Positions 47,341-58,756 of a DNA stretch of 64,000 nt are shown here, one piece after another. The notes under the pieces were generated by a model, which ran no database searches, was not told the DNA's origin, and saw nothing but the letters and a program-made list of their open reading frames with translations. The stretch is taken from NCBI GenBank assembly GCA_017311315.1, contig CM029622.1, positions 12,122,433 to 12,186,432 on the forward strand, read 5' to 3'. The position numbers and the translations under genes were made by a program. This stretch comes from Dendrocalamus latiflorus (Eukaryota > Streptophyta > Magnoliopsida > Poales > Poaceae). Numbering within the stretch: the stretch's first letter is position 1; the number at the start of each line of letters is the position of its first letter.

Positions 47341-49380
47341 CTCTCTGACCCCTCTTGCTTCTTATTTGTGCTCTTTCTTCTCTCTGTTCTCCTCTCCCCT
47401 TCTTTCCTTCTTGTACTTTATTATAATAATATAGCGCAATATGAGTTTCTCCTATTATTTTTTTGTAAAAAAACAAGACTTCAATTATAATTCCACAACA
47501 TAATCATGAATATAGATATATCAACAATAAAAGGATCAACAAATGGTATTAAACGAGATGAACCAAATATAATTTTAATCAAAGGAAACTTGGACAAGTA
47601 GTTACAAGCTAATATTAATAAGTTCCAAGGGAAATCATTATTGAAAGTAAGATGACATTAATAGTATCATTTATTTCTAATAATGAATGATTGGTCACTA
47701 AGTGAATAAAGAAACTCTAGTAGTGTAAGATCAATCATGTGCTACTTCTCACCCATGCATGTCATCCTCAACGATCAATTAAAAAAATAACAAAGCAAGG
47801 GTGAGTCCACAACTCAACCAGTACATAATAGAATAATAAATAACATAAAATATGGTACCAAATATTCATATGAATTTACAACTATCTCAATCTTTCATAT
47901 ATTTCTTCTTATTAAATTCCACACACATATCTCATTATCTCATTTATCTTTTCATGAATGCAATGCACATGTCTCCATTTTACTTTGCTTATACCGGTAT
48001 AGTAGAGTATTCAACTATCGATAAACCACTTTTGCTCTATCCTTTTTCATACAGGGTCTCAACTCCACTCCCATGGAGTCCACTTGCTACTATTTTTTAA
48101 TATAGGTTTTTCTACCATATCATTAATTGATGATGACACGCCAGATAGCATGCTTACAAAATTCTTATCTTCCAATCTATCAAACTAAATTACATGAAAA
48201 GGACTCTATAGAAATATAATAAGATTATCTACAGCTTTTTATATGACCTCGGAATTTAATTGTTCCATGTACTAAGTGTAATTAGCCTATTTCCACAACA
48301 GTATCCAATGAAAGCCAATTTCGGAATAGACACTTTCCCAGAACCCTAACTTCCAATATACCCATCCAAATTTAATTATCTAGGGCTCTATGGAAATATT
48401 TGGTAATGCCCTACAATTTCCATGTTATGGCAAAACCCCAATTCAACAATGTACAAAATTTAATATATAAGTTCCTGTGACATCATGTAGACACAACATT
48501 ATGTCGAACAATAGGCTTGTGATTAACATAACTCCCAGATTTGAGCCAAATATTGTAGTTTAATGCTTAAATTATCTATGACTATCTAGTATATAAAATT
48601 TCCAGATTAAGTCTGCACAGTACCCAAATCACTGTGAAAACACTGCCTGTAAACCAATCTACTAAACCGAGGCTCTACAGCAACTCCTAATCACAAAAAT
48701 AGAAAATACTCTTGCTAATCTCTGATTTAAACCTAATCTAATCGATGAACTACCAATGAAAGGATATCAGGTTGCAACCCTAGATGCAAACATCAAAGAC
48801 GGCAAGAATGGTGAGCCTTCCTTCCTTCTCATCTTTTCCCTTCTTCTCTGCCTTGCTACACCCTTCCTTCCTATCCTCTCGTGTGGCGCACAGCAGCACA
48901 ACATCTAGCGACAGTGCCAGCTTGGGAAGCAGCACGCATGGCAAGGCGTACCTACAGCCCACACGCATGCATGTACATGCGTTAGGGAGGCAGCTGGTTG
49001 GTAAAGGCAAGAGTAGGCACATCACACATGCATGGGCAAGCTATTGGATAGCATTGCGTGTATCGGTGTATGCATGTCAGTGCTGCATAGATCACTGGCA
49101 TGCCGTGGAGGTAGGCCAAGGTGGTGAAAAGAATCGCGAGGGTAGAAGGCACGACTGGCGACGACGGTGGCATGACGCATGCATGCACACATGGGAAGAG
49201 AAAAGATGCGGCAGCTACCTACATGCATGACTAGATTGAATAAGAAGGTGGCTAGGGTTAAATAGGATAGATAATTAGGGTTAAGATAGAGGAGTTTAGC
49301 CCACTAATGGTCCATTAGGCCCGAAAGCAAATAATAAAATTTATTGAGTTATTTCACATATGAAATTTGGATATGTTATA

Positions 49381-51180
49381 AGAGTTTCTCTCAAAAGGAG
49401 TTAGTGAAGCATGGTGCGACTCAAAGAAATCTGAGAACCATTAGAAAATGTTTCAACTCCTACTGAACCTCTACAGGATGTATAATATGTTGTAGAAGAT
49501 GTGGAAGAGGCACCAGTCCCATGTAGGTTTGAAAGGCCTAGTTAATTGCTGATAGGGTATTGACATGATATTTTATTGTTAGACAATGATGAGACTAAGA
49601 CTTATGAGAAAGCGATGATGGACCTAGACTCTAAGAAATGGCTTGGAGTCATGCGATCCAAAATACAATCCATGTATAACAATCAAGTTGGAACTTGGTT
49701 AATCTACCTGATGGTGTAAAACCCATTGAGTGCAAATGGGTTTTTAAGAAAAGATATACATGGATAGAAATGTTCATATCCATAAGTCACGATTGGTGGT
49801 ATAGTGTTTCAAATAAATTCATTGTGTTGACTATGATGAATCTTTATCACCTGTCAATATGTTTAAATCTATCCAAATCATTTTAGCTCTTTCTGTATTT
49901 TTTATTATTATGAGATATGTCAGATGGATGTTAAAACAGCTTTCCTAAATAGAAAGCTAAGTGAGGATGTATACATGACACAAACTGATGGTCTTGTTGA
50001 TTCATAAAATGCTAGAAAGATATGCAAACTTTAGAGATCTATCTATAGATTAAAGTAATCATCTCAGAGTTGGAACATTCATTTTTGATAAGGTAGTTAA
50101 AGGGTTTGGCTTCATCAAGAATAAAGAAGAGTCTTGTGTTTACAAGAAGGCTAGTGGGAGCGCACTTGTTTTTCTAGTCCTATATGTGGATGACATATTA
50201 TTGATCGGAGATGATATTCCTATGCTCGAATATGCTAAGTCTTTATTAAGAAATAGTTTTTTCTATGGAAGACTTAGGAGAGGTAGCATATGTTTTGGGC
50301 ATAAAGATCTATAGAGATAGAACTAAAAGTCTAATTGTATTGATCCAAGATATGTATATTGACAAAGTGTTGAAGTGGTTTAACATGCTGGATTCCAAGA
50401 AGGGTTTCTTAGTTATGTCACATGACATCAGTCTTAGTAAGACCCAGTGTCCTTCGACACTTGATAAGCGAGACCAAATGAGTAAGATTCCATATGCTCC
50501 TGCCATTGGGTCTGTAATGTATGACATGCTTTGTACACGTTTAGATGTGTCACAAGCTCTAAGTGTTATGAGCAGATATCGGTCAGATCTAGGAGAAGGT
50601 CACTAGATAGTTGTAAAAACATTCTAAAATACTTGCGAAGGACTAGGGATGTGTTCCTTGCTTATGGAGGTGAGGAAGAACTAGTTGTAAATGGTTACAC
50701 TAATGCTAGCTTCCAAACTGATAAAGATGACTTTCCAAACCAATAAAGATGATTTTTTTATCACAGTCTAGATTTGTGTTTTGTCTTAACGGATGAATAG
50801 TTAGCTGAAAGGTTCCAAGCAAGAGACAGTTGCTGATTCTATAATGGATGCTAAGTATATTGTGGCTTCTAAAGCTGCAAAGGAGGCAATTGGATAAAGA
50901 AGTTTATCATTGAGCTGGGTGTGGTCTCTAGTGCTTCTAGTCTAATGGATCTCTATTGTGATAATAGTAGAGCCATTGTGTAAGCAAAGGAAAATAGATC
51001 GCACCAAAAGTCTAAGCATATACTTCAGCATTTGCACCTCAATCATGAGATTGTTGATAGAGGTGATGTAAAGATATGTAAAGTGCACACGGATTTAAAT
51101 AATATTGATCTATTGACAAATCCTCTTCCATAGCCAAAGCATAAGGCACACATATGAGCTATGGATATTAGATACTTACA
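49381..51180 (+). pseudogene. Copia A C-terminal pol: RT and RNase H (broken)
   Basis: Continues the pol text cut at 22880. It includes 'LDNDETKTYEKAMMDLDSKKW' (cut here for length), then PDGVKPIECKWVFKK at about 49700-49750, MDVKTAFLN at about 49930, YVDDILLIGDD at about 50185-50215 (the RT active site is present), and MEDLGEVAYVLGIKIYRDR at 50265. RNase H follows at about 50690-51130 (NGYTNASF, later CDNSRAIV). It ends ...MDIRYLHD at about 51185 just before the PPT. Many stops and frameshifts. Confidence 0.9.
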
Positions 51181-51207
51181 TGATTGACTCTAGTGCAAGT
51201 GGGAGAT

Positions 51208-52605
51208 TGTTAGTGATATGTCCTAGAGACAATCATGGAGATGATTGTATCACTTCTGTGTTTATGATATTTTGAATAATATGTTATTGTCCCTTGAATA
51301 AACATCTTTTGTATTGATCAACAAGTATGTGAATTGTTCGTGGAACTCTTTATTCTTGTTTTGAAGTTATTCTAAATTATATTGATCTTATATCATTATG
51401 TGAGATAATTATGATTTATACATTAGCATATGTATTAATTAATGATCATGTTTCACAGACCATAGATATGGGGATATCAAATCAATAATGTGGACACATA
51501 TTAGAGAACATAGTGTTGGATTGACGTACCAAAAGACACTACTGGAATTGTTATATTCTAGTATCATTAGTTGGTCTCATTCATAGTATATGTAGGATCC
51601 TTAGACTTGAGATCATCATAGCTTCCTACATTGTAATAGTTTACTTAGGGGTTACCAAACGCTACTCTATAACTGGGTGGTCATAAAGATAGCTTTTGGG
51701 TTTATTATGAATGATCAAGATGAAATTTGTTTCTCTTATATAATGAGAGATATCTCTAGCCCCTCGATGTGGTTGGATTAAAAAAATGCATGGCCATTCT
51801 GAATGTGGTTGTGGAGTCAATCATAATTAATCTACTACAGGTTCGAGTGATGGATCGAGCTATCATAGGATGGCATGCTTCTTGCCTTGAGTTCGATCTA
51901 GTATCATGAGGTAAAGGGATCGGTACATGAGCGCTATATAGGTTCATCTAATATGATCTTTATGTATGTTTGAGAGTTGATATGTCCTGCTATGGACCAC
52001 TACTGACTTGTGGATTGAATAGGAGGTTTTGGGCCATAGCAATATATACATGTATCTATAAGGTCACACACTTAACAGGTTGGAATAATAAAGGTCTGGA
52101 TTATACTTTCCGAGTAGGATACAATCTCTATTTATCTTGGATAAGGATCAGGTCGGTAACTCTCCAAGTGGGATATAATCTCTACTTGTGTTGGATAAGG
52201 ATCTGATTGGAGGCTATGTATTAAGAGAGACATGGGGCTGACGAGGGTATCCCGAGACACATCCATCGAAACTCTAGCCACCACCTCTCAAAACCATGAT
52301 ATGCGTGTAGGTGCTAGCATATCGACGCACAGTGTTTCGTCCTTGGATGTGTGGACTTCGGTCGTGGTGCTGCTACAACTGCGGTGCTGATCAGGACAAT
52401 CGCAAGGAGGAGACGATTAGCTAGAAGATGATTGACTACTTCCACTACACTGATGTACTCTACATTGAACTGACTACTTCAACTCTACTTCTGCTATACT
52501 ATGTGTCTAGTGGTAATGATCTATGAGCTCATACTCACATGACTTTCTAGTTTATGTGGTAGAAAATTTTAATCTGTGCTAGCGTAGCCTGCCCATATCC
52601 CAACA
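51208..52605 (+). repeat. 3' LTR of Copia element A
   Basis: 1398 bp, TGTTAGTG...CCCAACA, preceded by the PPT AAGTGGGAGA and followed by the TSD TTAAT. Confidence 0.93.
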
Positions 52606-52619
52606 TTAATCTCCCTGGT

Positions 52620-54420
52620 AGACATACTTAAAGCAAAGTTAGGATTTTCTGTTGTTCTAGCTTTGCGCGGTGTAGATTAAACTGATGTAAGATGACGTTA
52701 AAGGCCTTGGATGGAGATAGTGTTGTTAGAAAAGTTGTAGATAATTGTCTAAGATTTACATAGAGTGCAAGAACATAGGTTTTGGTTTAACAGATTAGAA
52801 GTTATGGCTTCGAGAATACTACTGTCAAGAATTTGGTCGCTGCTGGATACAATCATGGTAATTTGCCGTTTAGTCCTAGTAGATGGCCGAATTAAAATTT
52901 GAGCATAACTAAAGAAAGGTATATAATTTTTAGTAGATTTCAGAAGTGATATGATTTATTATGGTGGACTAGTAAATTAGTTGTTAAAAAATTATTAAGC
53001 CTGCTATCCAGTAAGATAAGAAAATAGTCTTCGGGGTTAAACATAAGGGGTTAAATAGATTAATTAGGGTTTGTGGCTAACTAATAAAGTGTAGAAAATT
53101 CTATGTAGATACTAGAACTAATATGGTTTACCATGTTAGGGCTTGGGAGTTTAGATTTATGCTTTTTTATTAGCAGGACAGCAGGGGAGGACTATCCAGA
53201 AAAGGGGGAATTGTTGGATCGAAAAGCATGTAGGAGCGATGTTGTCTACTTGATTTTATGTATTGTTGCGGTATGTTTTTGAGATTGGATATTTATTGTA
53301 GGAGGAGTAACTTCGTGGTTGGTGTCATCTTTGCATCAATCTATCCCTCGTAGTTAGAAAAGACTAGTGCATGGTAAAATGGTAACACGGATTGTTTACT
53401 CTTACTGTTTTATGTTGATAAACTAATTGACATGCTGATTTACCTATTTACACTTGCTTTCTATAATGCTCATATGGTTATGGATTAAATGGTGATGATG
53501 ATCAATGATTAATGTTCATACGTGATTAATGATTGAAAGAAGCACTGCATTTGTATAATGAGCATTCATGATGGAAAGATGTGACCTGTGTGGCCCTCTA
53601 GAGCCTAATTTGCATGGGCAACCCATGGGAGTGAGTAGAGTAAGACCCACTTCGGTAGGCACTCCATGGGAGTGGAGATGAAGTCTCTGTATGAAAAAGG
53701 ATGGGCTTAAGGTCCCTGCATGAAAAAGGGAGGGCTTGGATGGACAATAACGGGAGTAACACTCCACTATATCAGTATAAGCAAAAGAGATATTGAGACA
53801 TATGTATTGCATTAATAAAAAGATAAAAGAGATGACGAGATATGTGTATGGTATTAGTGAAAAGATATATGAAGTTGAGATAGTGGTATGTTGACACGAA
53901 TACTTGGCAACATGCTTTTAAGTGGTATGTTGACACGAATACTTGGTAACATGCTTTTAATACTATTTACTATTTTATTATATATGTGCTGAGTCATTGA
54001 CTTACCTTTGCTTATGTTGTTGTTTCTAGGTGAACGTTGAAGGCATCATGCATGGGTAGTGAGTAGCCAAAAATCAGATCACATTAGATAATAATCATTC
54101 ATCTTTAGTAATTTGGTTTATGCAAACTCTTGCTTTTGGTCAATAAGTTCCTTTAGAACATAGAGCTATTAGCTTGGTTGCAATCAAATAAAAATATCAT
54201 TGGTTAGTCTTAATAATTGGATTATCTTTGTTCTTGTTATTGCTTCAATTAATTGTTCAATATTTGTTTATTCAGTATCATCATGTTTATGCTTAATTTA
54301 ATTTTTGTGAGAACTTAATCATTGTATAGATGTTAATAGGTTGTGAAAAAAGATTTAATTTAGGAAGGATTGGAGTTAATGTTGATATTCTGGACTCATG
54401 TCAAACTGGAAAGTTACACA
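52620..54420 (+). repeat. Opposite-strand relative of element C's LTR
   Basis: 53540-53790 and 53990-54060 read as the reverse complement of the C-type LTR: 'ctcccatgggt...', 'tgcctac...ggagtg', and 'tgagtcattgacttacc' match the complement of 28240-28400 and of about 27940-27990. It is therefore a plus-oriented LTR or fragment of the same or a sister family. Boundaries and TSD were not resolved. Confidence 0.55.
53882..53959. repeat. 39-bp tandem duplication
   Basis: Units 53882-53920 and 53921-53959, starting AGTGGTATGTTGACACGAAT, with one difference (GGCAAC / GGTAAC). Confidence 0.93.
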
Positions 54421-55431
54421 TATTCAAATGACATGAATATATATTTATCTAGAAAAGTAACTTCATAATATTATAGTATTCTTAGATATTACAAATATGT
54501 TACAATACAAACTGTAGCCAAAATCGTATTTGGAGAGGCTATGTCACTGCTTAAAATCAAAGGTTTAATTTGCACCAGTATAATCATATCCCATCAAATA
54601 GACTGTGTACATTCTCCTACTTTTCTTTCAATTAACGAGATAATTTCTAGATTCTTTTTAGATTATTGTAGGAATTTTTAGCTTTCAACGAAGGAGACGC
54701 TTTTAATCTCAATTGTTGATTACATAGGTATAGATTTGGAGAATTTTTACTAATACTACTAATTGTGTTTCCTTTTCCCTCTTTTAGTTGTACACTAGGA
54801 CTATGTTTGAAACTCCATTATCATGAGTTTAACTCTACACTTGAGTCATTCACTATGTTTGAAACTCCATTATCATGAGTTTAACTCTACACTTGAGTCA
54901 TTCACTCCTAACGTCATGATTTTACTTTTGAGCGAGTAGTAGTTAAAGCTTGTCGTTTTAAAAAAGGATTAGTCCAGCTGCACTTGGAAGTCTAAAATTA
55001 GATTATTAGAGTCATTAATGTGATAGACTCGATCGGAACCAATTTTCAACTGCGACCCTGGTTGAGCATCTTTTTTTTTTCTTAAGCATGTTATTTTTCT
55101 TAAGAGTGGGACAATTGACTTCTTAAGACATATAGCCCATAAATCATGTGATCAAATCCCAAAAATTATGGTGAAAAATTCACATAATTAATAATCTACC
55201 CAGTAGGAATCGAACTTTGGTCGTCTACTAAAAGCAGAGGTGACACACCGGTTAAACTATTGGTTCGAGTTAGACTCAACAAATTTGAAGTTTGTTGTCT
55301 AGGTCTAAGAGTCAGTGAGTCACTAAAATATCGAAAAATTATGTTAACACTACTTGTTTATGACTCATATATCATATTTACTTGTTTACTTGAATAAATA
55401 GATAGGTTATTATCATCTCCATTATTTTTAG
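54421..55431. other. AT-rich DNA, possible intron or intergenic
   Basis: No ORF or known element. It ends in a CTCCATTATTTTTAG stretch that looks like a splice acceptor before the open segment at 55432. Confidence 0.3.
54801..54904. repeat. 52-bp tandem duplication
   Basis: Two identical units (54801-54852 and 54853-54904) starting CTATGTTTGAAACTCC. Confidence 0.95.
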
Positions 55432-55624
55432 TACAAATGGGTAAACAGTAGTGGTTTTGACTGGCAAACTAAGCATTTCAGGTGGTTAAGTAATGATTCC
55501 AGCTCACCTTGTTGGAAAGATGGGGCAATTGAGCTGAAGCAGTACTCACTGGTTGAAATCAAGATACCATTGAACATGTCCAGAATAAGGAGTTGCCCTA
55601 TTGGAAATGTAAAGCGGGAGAGGA
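55432..55624 (+). other. Exon-like open segment cut by gypsy I
   Basis: From TAC AAA TGG at 55432 the plus frame is open for about 64 codons up to the gypsy LTR (YKWVNSSGFDWQTKHFRWLS, and later SLVEIKIPLNMSRIRSCP). A T-rich AG acceptor-like site lies just upstream (55430-55431), where frames are otherwise closed. The text is not repetitive and not obviously retroelement, so it could be the 3' part of a host gene disrupted by element I. I recognise no family. It might also be chance. Confidence 0.3.
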
Positions 55625-58600
55625 TGTAACACCCCCCCATTTCAGGGAGCGTTATGAATTCCTCGCAACTGCCCAGGATTGTTCAGTTGCGAGTTACATC
55701 ATTCGAGTGTATAACATTGCCAACGCAAACTCAATTACAAAAGTCGACTTTATTACAATAAGAGGGCTTAAAGCCAAGTTCCACAGTAGGGCCAACGGCC
55801 TTCAGATATAATACACAAAAAGAGACACCATAGGCATACTTGAGCGGAGAACGACCCTAATCCCAAGCTTCTTCCATTTCATAGAACACCACTTCTTCGA
55901 CCTCGCCTGGCTCCTCAAAGTTAGCAGTTTCTGTTTATGTTTTTAAGCAAGTATGAGTACAACTATCGTACTCAGCAAGTCACACGGAGCTTATCATTAA
56001 CTATATGCATGGAATATCAAATGAAGGGATAACATGTTCTTTAATTGGGTAGATGCAGTTTTAGTTAAGAAACAATTAAAAACTTAAAAGGTAACTTCAT
56101 TAAGGTAAAGGGGGTTTCAAGCGTGATTAACAGTATTCCACATCTCAAACTATTCTCAACCATACTTATGCCTTGCTGTTGGATTCACCCATTAAACACA
56201 GCTTCATTCACCGGAAGCACGGCGTATTCGAATAAAATTATTTTATGACTCTACAGAGTTGCCCTGCTTTACCCACAAGATCTCTCAACTCCCGCGACAG
56301 AGTTAAGAGAACAAGGTTGTTCACTGCTCAATTCTTTGTAGCCTCCACCCAGTAGGTCCTAATTCCCCATAAGCTTGGACGACCCCACGGATCTCATCCG
56401 ACTCATAGCAATCCTACTGTTGTATGGTTAACCACCTCCCATACGAACTCACCCTCGGACTCCCCCCCTCCAGTTGCAGAGGTTCAATTGAACTTGAGTA
56501 GTTATTACACCAGGTTTGACAAAATCAACGCTTGTGGTTGGGCGGATACTATGTTCTTTACTCAGCATAAGGGTCTAGTCCTTATATTTTTCTCCGAGGC
56601 ATTATCCACGCACAAACCCATATTCAGTACACCCTGTACTGCCACCATTCCTCAACCAAGCCTCCACTCTAGGATAAGGTCTTCGGATCCACGATCCTCG
56701 CTTACCCTAGATCCATATTTTAAAAGCTCTAAACAAATACTAAGATTCTTAACAGTGAAAGGATTTTAGTGAATTCCTACGCTATCATGTTTATATCACT
56801 ATTATATTAAATACTACTATGTTTCATCAACATGAATATGGTCATCAAGTTAAACGGGGCTTTTCGGGTGGATGGAAATAACTAATAAATCATGTCATTC
56901 TAAACGGTAATTATACATAAAATACTGACTTGAAAATAACATAATGAAAATACTGCTAAATAAATAATTAAAGACAAGGTAGGGTCAATATGGTCAAGGT
57001 ATGTGCAACTTGCCTTGCGAGTCTATGATTTCAACGAGTTCAAATTCCTCGGTGGGCTGGATCTGGGCTTGAGCTTCTCCCTCCTGGTCCTGCGAATCCT
57101 CGACTCCGGAAGCTAGCGCAAAACAATTGAAATAAATCAATTCCATGCCCGAAGGAATGAGCTAGGAATAAAGAAATAAGATTCGATAAAATTCAAATAA
57201 ATTGAGATTTGGGTTTATAGGAGGGTCATATGGGGAAATGGGCCTTGGATTTGGGTTGGTGGGCTCGAAACGAATCCGGGGAGTATAAACTTGTTTTTAG
57301 GGTTTTGGGTCGGGTTACTGTTCATCGGGCTCGGTTACTGTTCATTGGACTCGAACCGGACTCGGCAAACGGACTCAGCTCAACCGCTTCGGTTTGGGTT
57401 CGGTCGGGTACTGTTTGTGTGGCTCGACCAGGCGGAACAGGTGTGTTGGGCTCGGGCGAAGTGGCTTGGCTCAACCAAGTCCGGTCGGACTCGCTGTGCT
57501 TGCGGCTCGATCGGGCGGGTGCGGCGAGCTGGTTCGGTCCAACCGAAACCGAGCGACCAGGTCGGAGGAACAGTGCTCGAGCACTGTTCTTCTTCCTCCC
57601 CGTTCGGCCCGCACGCGTAGAGAAGTAGGAGGTGGCGGCTACCGACGGGGCTCCGGTGATTTGCGACGGCAACGAAGGTTAGGTATGGGTGCGGGGTAGG
57701 GAGGGGGCTCCATTTGGGCGGTGGCCGGGCCGGTGGAGGCGGCAATCACCGGCGGCGAGCCTCTCTTTCTGGCGGCAAGTGTGGGCATTGGAGGGCGCAT
57801 AGGGGCTTAATCGGGCGAATCGACCGGTGCTTGAGTATCCATGGGAGTAGGGGAGGCTCGTGGATGGGTCGGGTTGAGCTAGGGATGCTCGTATCGGGCT
57901 GGCCACGGTGGACTTGTAGCGGCGGCGGGGTGCTCATGGCGCCGGGGAAGAAGGGGCTTGGGGAGGCTAGGGCGGCGGTTGGGGGTTGCTTCTAGGGTTA
58001 TGGAGAGGCTGTAGACGAAGTGAATTGAAAAGTTATGGGGCGGGTGACCGACATTGGGCTAGGGTTCAAGCTTTGGGGATTTTGGAATTACCGACAATGG
58101 AGGGGAATGGGGGAGGATTTGCGGCGTCGGGCTGCTTGCGGGGGTTGGTGGCTGCGGTTGGGAGAGCTTGATTGCTTAAATAGCAGCTTGGAGGCGGTTC
58201 GGCACCATGCTTATCCAAGGCGACGATGGCGCGTGGCGGCCGGCGGCGTTGCCACGCCCTCGGGTCGGTGCACGGGTGCCAGGGCGGTGGGGGAAAGGCT
58301 GCGGGAGAGCCTGTCCGCGCTAGGGAGGTGGCAAAATCAAGCGGCACGGGGAATGCGGTGGCGTGATCAGAGAAGATGGGCGGCGGCAAAGGAGGGACAC
58401 AGCGGCAGTGGATTGGGCTGGCGTGGCCTGCCACGGCTGTGGGGCGGCCGACCAACCGGCAGAGCTGGCGGGAGAGGCGCAGGAGTGGTCGGTCACGAAG
58501 ATGGTGTGAATGGCGGCAGGATTTGGGGTGGCGGTGGAATTTTCGGTCATGAACAGTATAGGTGCTTGTCTCCTCTCCATTCCAACTGAAATGGCAAGGA

Positions 58601-58721
58601 TTAAGGCAGCTAGGCATTGAGATTGGTGGGAGATAGGATCAAGAAGCAAGAGGGCAAAGCAAGAATGAAAATTCAACTCAATTTCAGATTTTGAACTTTT
58701 TCAAGTTTTGGTTTTGTTTCA
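55625..58721 (-). repeat. 3' LTR of gypsy I (3.1 kb)
   Basis: Plus-strand reading TGTAACACCCCCCC...GTTTCA, i.e. TGAAAC...TTACA on the minus strand. Bounded inside by the PPT at 58723-58737. The half near the PPT (57230-58600) is strikingly GC-rich. The overlapping ORFs there on both strands are not genes. Confidence 0.88.
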
Positions 58722-58756
58722 ACCTACCCCCCTTAAAAAGGATCTCGACCTCGAGA

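Larger units (their letters stand above)
42589..47475 (+). mobile_element. L1-type LINE, internally deleted
   Basis: Flanked by an 11-bp TSD AGACTTCAATT (42578-42588 and 47476-47486), the usual variable-length duplication of target-primed integration, and ends in a short A-rich tail (TTTTTTGTAAAAAAAC). It contains in order an ORF1 relic, a full-length but broken endonuclease domain, and the C-terminal end of ORF2; the reverse transcriptase is missing. Plus strand, inserted in the right LTR of element C, and itself hit by a MULE MITE at 43352-43765. Confidence 0.93.
27561..49380 (-). mobile_element. Large non-coding gypsy-like element C (LARD-type)
   Basis: Left LTR 27561-37105 and right LTR 42487-49380 are homologous once their own insertions are removed (about 1.9-2.0 kb each). 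Both begin TGT[T/A]A..AC..., then CTTAACAAAAG, and end in a GAAATT-GG-type terminus. On the minus strand the PBS (TTGGTATCAGAGCGG, 42471-42485) abuts the right LTR, and a purine tract (AAGGAGGG, about 37111-37119) abuts the left LTR, so the element is minus-oriented. The internal 5.4 kb contains a later CACTA insertion and about 3.8 kb of AT-rich DNA with no gag or pol, so C is non-autonomous and must have moved with proteins from another element. Its right end joins Copia A at AGAGT. Confidence 0.82.
42487..49380 (-). repeat. Right (5') LTR of element C, interrupted by a LINE
   Basis: Pieces 42487-42588 and 47476-49380 are collinear with the left LTR. The interruption is the LINE with TSD AGACTTCAATT. 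The end at 49371-49380 (ATATGTTATA) is the decayed form of a TTACA terminus and joins Copia A pol directly. Confidence 0.87.
15644..52605 (+). mobile_element. Ty1/Copia element A, disrupted by 26.5 kb of nested insertions
   Basis: The 5' LTR (15644-17070) and 3' LTR (51208-52605) are homologous, start TGTTAGTG and end CCCAA[T/C]A. The whole is flanked by a perfect TTAAT TSD (15639-15643 and 52606-52610), which proves one insertion event. PBS (GTGGTATCAGAGCC) follows the 5' LTR. PPT (AAGTGGGAGA) precedes the 3' LTR. Gag and the first part of pol lie at 20690-22880; the rest of pol resumes at 49381. The break is a retroelement nest whose outer edges are AGATT | ... | AGAGT, a one-mismatch TSD. 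Both halves carry many stops and frameshifts, so the element is dead. Confidence 0.95.

Noticed and set aside
55195..55280. tRNA-like or 'aatcgaac...ggttcgag' text
   Set aside because: It does not fold to a cloverleaf with acceptor and D arms in my reading; more likely chance or a repeat fragment.
57230..58676. Several ORFs of 100-184 codons on both strands
   Set aside because: They overlap each other within the GC-rich half of the gypsy LTR and show Arg/Gly/Ala/Pro composition typical of chance GC-rich frames.
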